Of a stretch of DNA of 64,000 nt, positions 61,961-64,000 are shown piece after piece. The translations under genes were made by a program, and so were the position numbers. This DNA is from Bacillus alkalisoli (GTDB taxonomy: Bacteria > Bacillota > Bacilli > Bacillales > Bacillaceae_I): the NCBI RefSeq assembly GCF_002797415.1, contig NZ_KZ454944.1:1015745-1079744 (forward strand). Reading direction: 5' to 3'. Each line of letters starts with the position of its first letter. The stretch's first letter is position 1. The notes beneath the pieces are model-generated. The model was not told the DNA's origin. It did no database searches and saw only the letters and a program-made list of their open reading frames with translations.

Positions 61961-62587
61961 GTGACATCTACTCCAAAGATGTATTTAGAGATAGTAAAAG
62001 AAATTAGAGCTATCATTACAGAGGATGGCTTAACAGCAGGAGACAAAATACCATCTGAACGTGAACTGTCTGACCGACTTAAAGTCGGTCGGTCATCTGT
62101 TCGGGAGGCACTACGGGCATTAGAATTACTTGGATTAATAGAAACGCGACGTGGTGAAGGAACCTTTATGAAAGACTTCACAGAACACCATCTTGTAGAT
62201 TTACTTGGTACATTCATTTTGCAGTCCGAAAAAACGAAAGATGATTTAATAGAAACAAAGATAGAGATGGAAAAGCTTTGTTTAAGTCTTATTCACACAC
62301 GTCAAAATCGGAATATTCTTTTAAGTGATTTAATAGAATTTGTTAAAATAGAAAAAGAGTTAACACATGCAATTTTCTTTAAGAAAATCGCCTACGCAGC
62401 CGGCAATCATCTTATTTTTCGAATTTGGGTAATTGTTAGTAGCTATTGGGATACGTTTAATCACTCAAATTTAATAGACAGTAAAACTTGTTTAGAATTG
62501 TTGAGAGCATTAGAACAAGATAGTCTATCAAATGCCTTTAAAATATATGAAAAACATTTTCTGCAAAAAATGTCGATAGAAGAATGA
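61961..62587 (+). CDS. GntR/FadR-family transcriptional regulator
   Basis: The 208-aa protein has an N-terminal winged helix (about 5-72: SERELSDRLKVGRSSVREALRALELLGLIETRRGEGTFM) and a helical FCD-like effector domain, slightly short and lacking clear metal-binding histidines. The start is GTG 61961, immediately after ytsJ, so it is translationally linked to malic enzyme. Its place between ytsJ and accD suggests control of malate or fatty-acid metabolism. The ligand is unknown. Confidence 0.87.
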   Translation: MTSTPKMYLEIVKEIRAIITEDGLTAGDKIPSERELSDRLKVGRSSVREALRALELLGLIETRRGEGTFMKDFTEHHLVDLLGTFILQSEKTKDDLIETKIEMEKLCLSLIHTRQNRNILLSDLIEFVKIEKELTHAIFFKKIAYAAGNHLIFRIWVIVSSYWDTFNHSNLIDSKTCLELLRALEQDSLSNAFKIYEKHFLQKMSIEE

Positions 62588-62701
62588 CATCTTTCTACAA
62601 CAAATAAAATATAATTTCGTTACATTAATAGTACAAGCAAATGTAAGTATAGGATCTGAAAAAATAATTCTATTATTAGAACTTCCTTACTTACTTAATT
62701 T

Positions 62702-62729
62702 TTGACCTGTTATTAGTACCAAATACCAA
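62702..62729 (+). promoter_or_regulatory. Possible promoter and FapR-like operator before accD
   Basis: TTGACC (62702) precedes TTAGTACCAAATACCAA (62713-62729), an imperfect palindrome resembling the FapR operator TTAGTACC...TACTAA. FapR represses lipid genes in Bacillus; accDA is not a classical member. The -10 is unclear. Confidence 0.35.
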
Positions 62730-62759
62730 AACTAGATAACAATATTAGGAGGTTCAATT

Positions 62760-63623
62760 GTGTTAAAGGATTTATTTACGAAAAAGAAAAAGTATGCATC
62801 AATACCTTCAGAACAAGCGAAACAAGATGTACCAGAAGGAATTATGACCAAATGTCCAAAATGTAAAAAAATAATGTACACAAAAGAACTAAATAAAAAC
62901 TTAAAAGTTTGCCTTCACTGTGGACATCATCACCCAATGAATGCGAAAGAACGTATTGAAAGTCTTTTGGATGAAGGTACATTTTTGCAATATGATACAA
63001 ACATGATTTCAGAAAACCCTTTAGATTTTCCAAGCTACCTAGAAAAGCTAGAAGGTGACCGCAAAAAAACGGGTATAAATGAAGCGGTTGTTACTGGTGA
63101 AGGTACCATTAATTCATTCCCTGTTGTAGTAGCGGTGATGGATTCGACTTTCCGCATGGGAAGTATGGGTTCTGTTGTTGGAGAAAAGATTACTAGAGCC
63201 ATTGAAAATGCCAAGGCAAAAGGACATCCATTTATCATTTTTACAGCTTCCGGTGGAGCACGTATGCAAGAAGGTGTATTAAGTTTAATGCAAATGGCAA
63301 AAACAAGCAGTGCATTAAAATTATTTAGTGAGAGTGGTGGATTAATTATTTCCATTATGACTCATCCAACTACTGGTGGAGTATCAGCTAGTTTTGCATC
63401 CCTAGGTGATTATAATTTTGCTGAACCAAAAGCATTAATTGGTTTTGCAGGAAGAAGAATTATCGAGCAAACAATCCGTGAAGAATTACCTGAAGATTTC
63501 CAAACGGCAGAGTTTTTATTAAAGTGCGGTCAATTAGATGCTGTTATTCACCGAGCAGATATGAAAGAAACCTTAACAAATGTGTTGGATATTCATCATG
63601 TAGGAGGTGACCAAAAGTGGTAG
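62760..63623 (+). CDS. accD: Acetyl-CoA carboxylase carboxyltransferase subunit beta
   Basis: AccD, with AccA, transfers the carboxyl group from biotin to acetyl-CoA, giving malonyl-CoA for fatty acid synthesis. The 287-aa protein has a four-cysteine zinc ribbon (CPKCKK and CLHCGH, about 37-59) and the crotonase-fold motifs [17 protein letters not shown] and [12 protein letters not shown]. The start is GTG 62760 after AGGAGG. Its stop lies 7 nt inside accA. Confidence 0.96.
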   Translation: MLKDLFTKKKKYASIPSEQAKQDVPEGIMTKCPKCKKIMYTKELNKNLKVCLHCGHHHPMNAKERIESLLDEGTFLQYDTNMISENPLDFPSYLEKLEGDRKKTGINEAVVTGEGTINSFPVVVAVMDSTFRMGSMGSVVGEKITRAIENAKAKGHPFIIFTASGGARMQEGVLSLMQMAKTSSALKLFSESGGLIISIMTHPTTGGVSASFASLGDYNFAEPKALIGFAGRRIIEQTIREELPEDFQTAEFLLKCGQLDAVIHRADMKETLTNVLDIHHVGGDQKW

Positions 63624-64000
63624 GAGAATTAGAATTTGAAAAACCAGTAGTGCAACTTCGTTCGAAGATTAGCGAATTACGTGAATTTACAAAATCTACA
63701 GATATGGATTTAACAGATGAAATTGAAAAGTTAGAAGCACGATTAGAAAAATTAGAGAACGATATTTACGGAAATTTAAAGCCGTGGGACAGAGTACAAA
63801 TTGCACGACATCCTGAAAGACCAACAACATTAGACTACATTCAAAGAATCTTTACAAACTTCTTAGAATGTCATGGGGATCGTTTTTATGGAGATGATGC
63901 TGCAATCGTTGGTGGAATTGCAAAGTATAATGATATCCCTGTTACAATCATCGGTCATCAACGTGGGAAAGATACGAAAGAAAATATTAGAAGAAACTTT
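63617..64000 (+). CDS. accA: Acetyl-CoA carboxylase carboxyltransferase subunit alpha (partial)
   Basis: The first 128 codons are present and the gene runs off the window. It begins [23 protein letters not shown], followed by [21 protein letters not shown] and [23 protein letters not shown], all AccA hallmarks. The start is GTG 63617 after AGGAGGTGA; that start overlaps the accD end by 7 nt, coupling the two subunits, which are needed in equal amounts. Confidence 0.95.
   Translation, partial: MVGELEFEKPVVQLRSKISELREFTKSTDMDLTDEIEKLEARLEKLENDIYGNLKPWDRVQIARHPERPTTLDYIQRIFTNFLECHGDRFYGDDAAIVGGIAKYNDIPVTIIGHQRGKDTKENIRRNF

Noticed and set aside
61447-62217. Minus-strand ORFs opposite ytsJ and the GntR gene
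   Set aside because: They are reverse-frame shadows; the forward genes have family motifs and start signals.

Overview
The window is a chromosomal segment of a low-GC, endospore-forming Bacillaceae. Gene content and order follow the Bacillus subtilis ccpA-motPS-acuCBA-acsA-tyrS-rpsD-refZ-hisJ-ezrA-braB-nifZ-thiI-sspA ... sppA-yteJ-ytfI-ytfJ-tpx-ytxK-ackA ... ytkL-ytoI-ytpI-nrnA-ytrI-ytrH-dnaE-ytsJ-accD-accA block. A small acid-soluble spore protein, GerW/YtfJ, YtrH/YtrI, RefZ, a tyrosyl T-box and an S4 leader support this. I cannot name the species. Genus-level wording rests on remembered family knowledge, not on a search.

Layout. 0-7.6 kb: ccpA, the MotPS stator pair, and the divergent acuABC / acsA acetate-utilisation genes around a CcpA operator. 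7.6-14.3 kb: a class A penicillin-binding protein, T-box-controlled tyrS, a 21-bp-phased repeat array, rpsD with its autoregulatory leader, and an unrecognised membrane-anchored protein. 14.3-26.5 kb: a GAF-GGDEF cyclase, methionine gamma-lyase, free-methionine-sulfoxide reductase, refZ, hisJ, ezrA, braB, nifZ-thiI and sspA. 26.5-31.4 kb: an accessory stretch with a frameshifted PstS-like gene, rearranged IS21 transposase remnants, a DUF3231 gene and about 1 kb of gene-poor DNA. 31.4-37.5 kb: ytcJ, a small lipoprotein, a four-gene ECF sigma / anti-sigma / membrane-protein operon, and NAD kinase. 37.8-56.9 kb: the sppA to ytrH block, with ackA, ald, an NCS1 permease and YtkK. 57-64 kb: dnaE, NADP-malic enzyme, a FadR-type regulator, accD and the start of accA.

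How the genes work together. CcpA is encoded at the left end. Near-consensus cre sites lie before acuA/acsA, ackA, the methionine gamma-lyase and braB, with weaker ones before ald and an M24 peptidase, so the window contains a regulator together with several probable targets at the pyruvate/acetyl-CoA/acetate node. That node here includes AckA, AcsA with its AcuA/AcuC acetylation switch, Ald, malic enzyme and AccDA.

Most unusual features. (1) At least eleven copies of an intergenic hairpin element, whose outer arms, middle stem and innermost stem change sequence from copy to copy while staying self-complementary. That is the covariation pattern expected of a selected RNA or DNA structure. Some copies have further terminal inverted repeats, and two lie between a gene and its terminator. 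(2) A ten-unit array between tyrS and rpsD with a strict 21-bp repeat spacing and alternating unit variants. (3) A short operon whose third gene carries three TM2-like repeats behind an ECF sigma factor.
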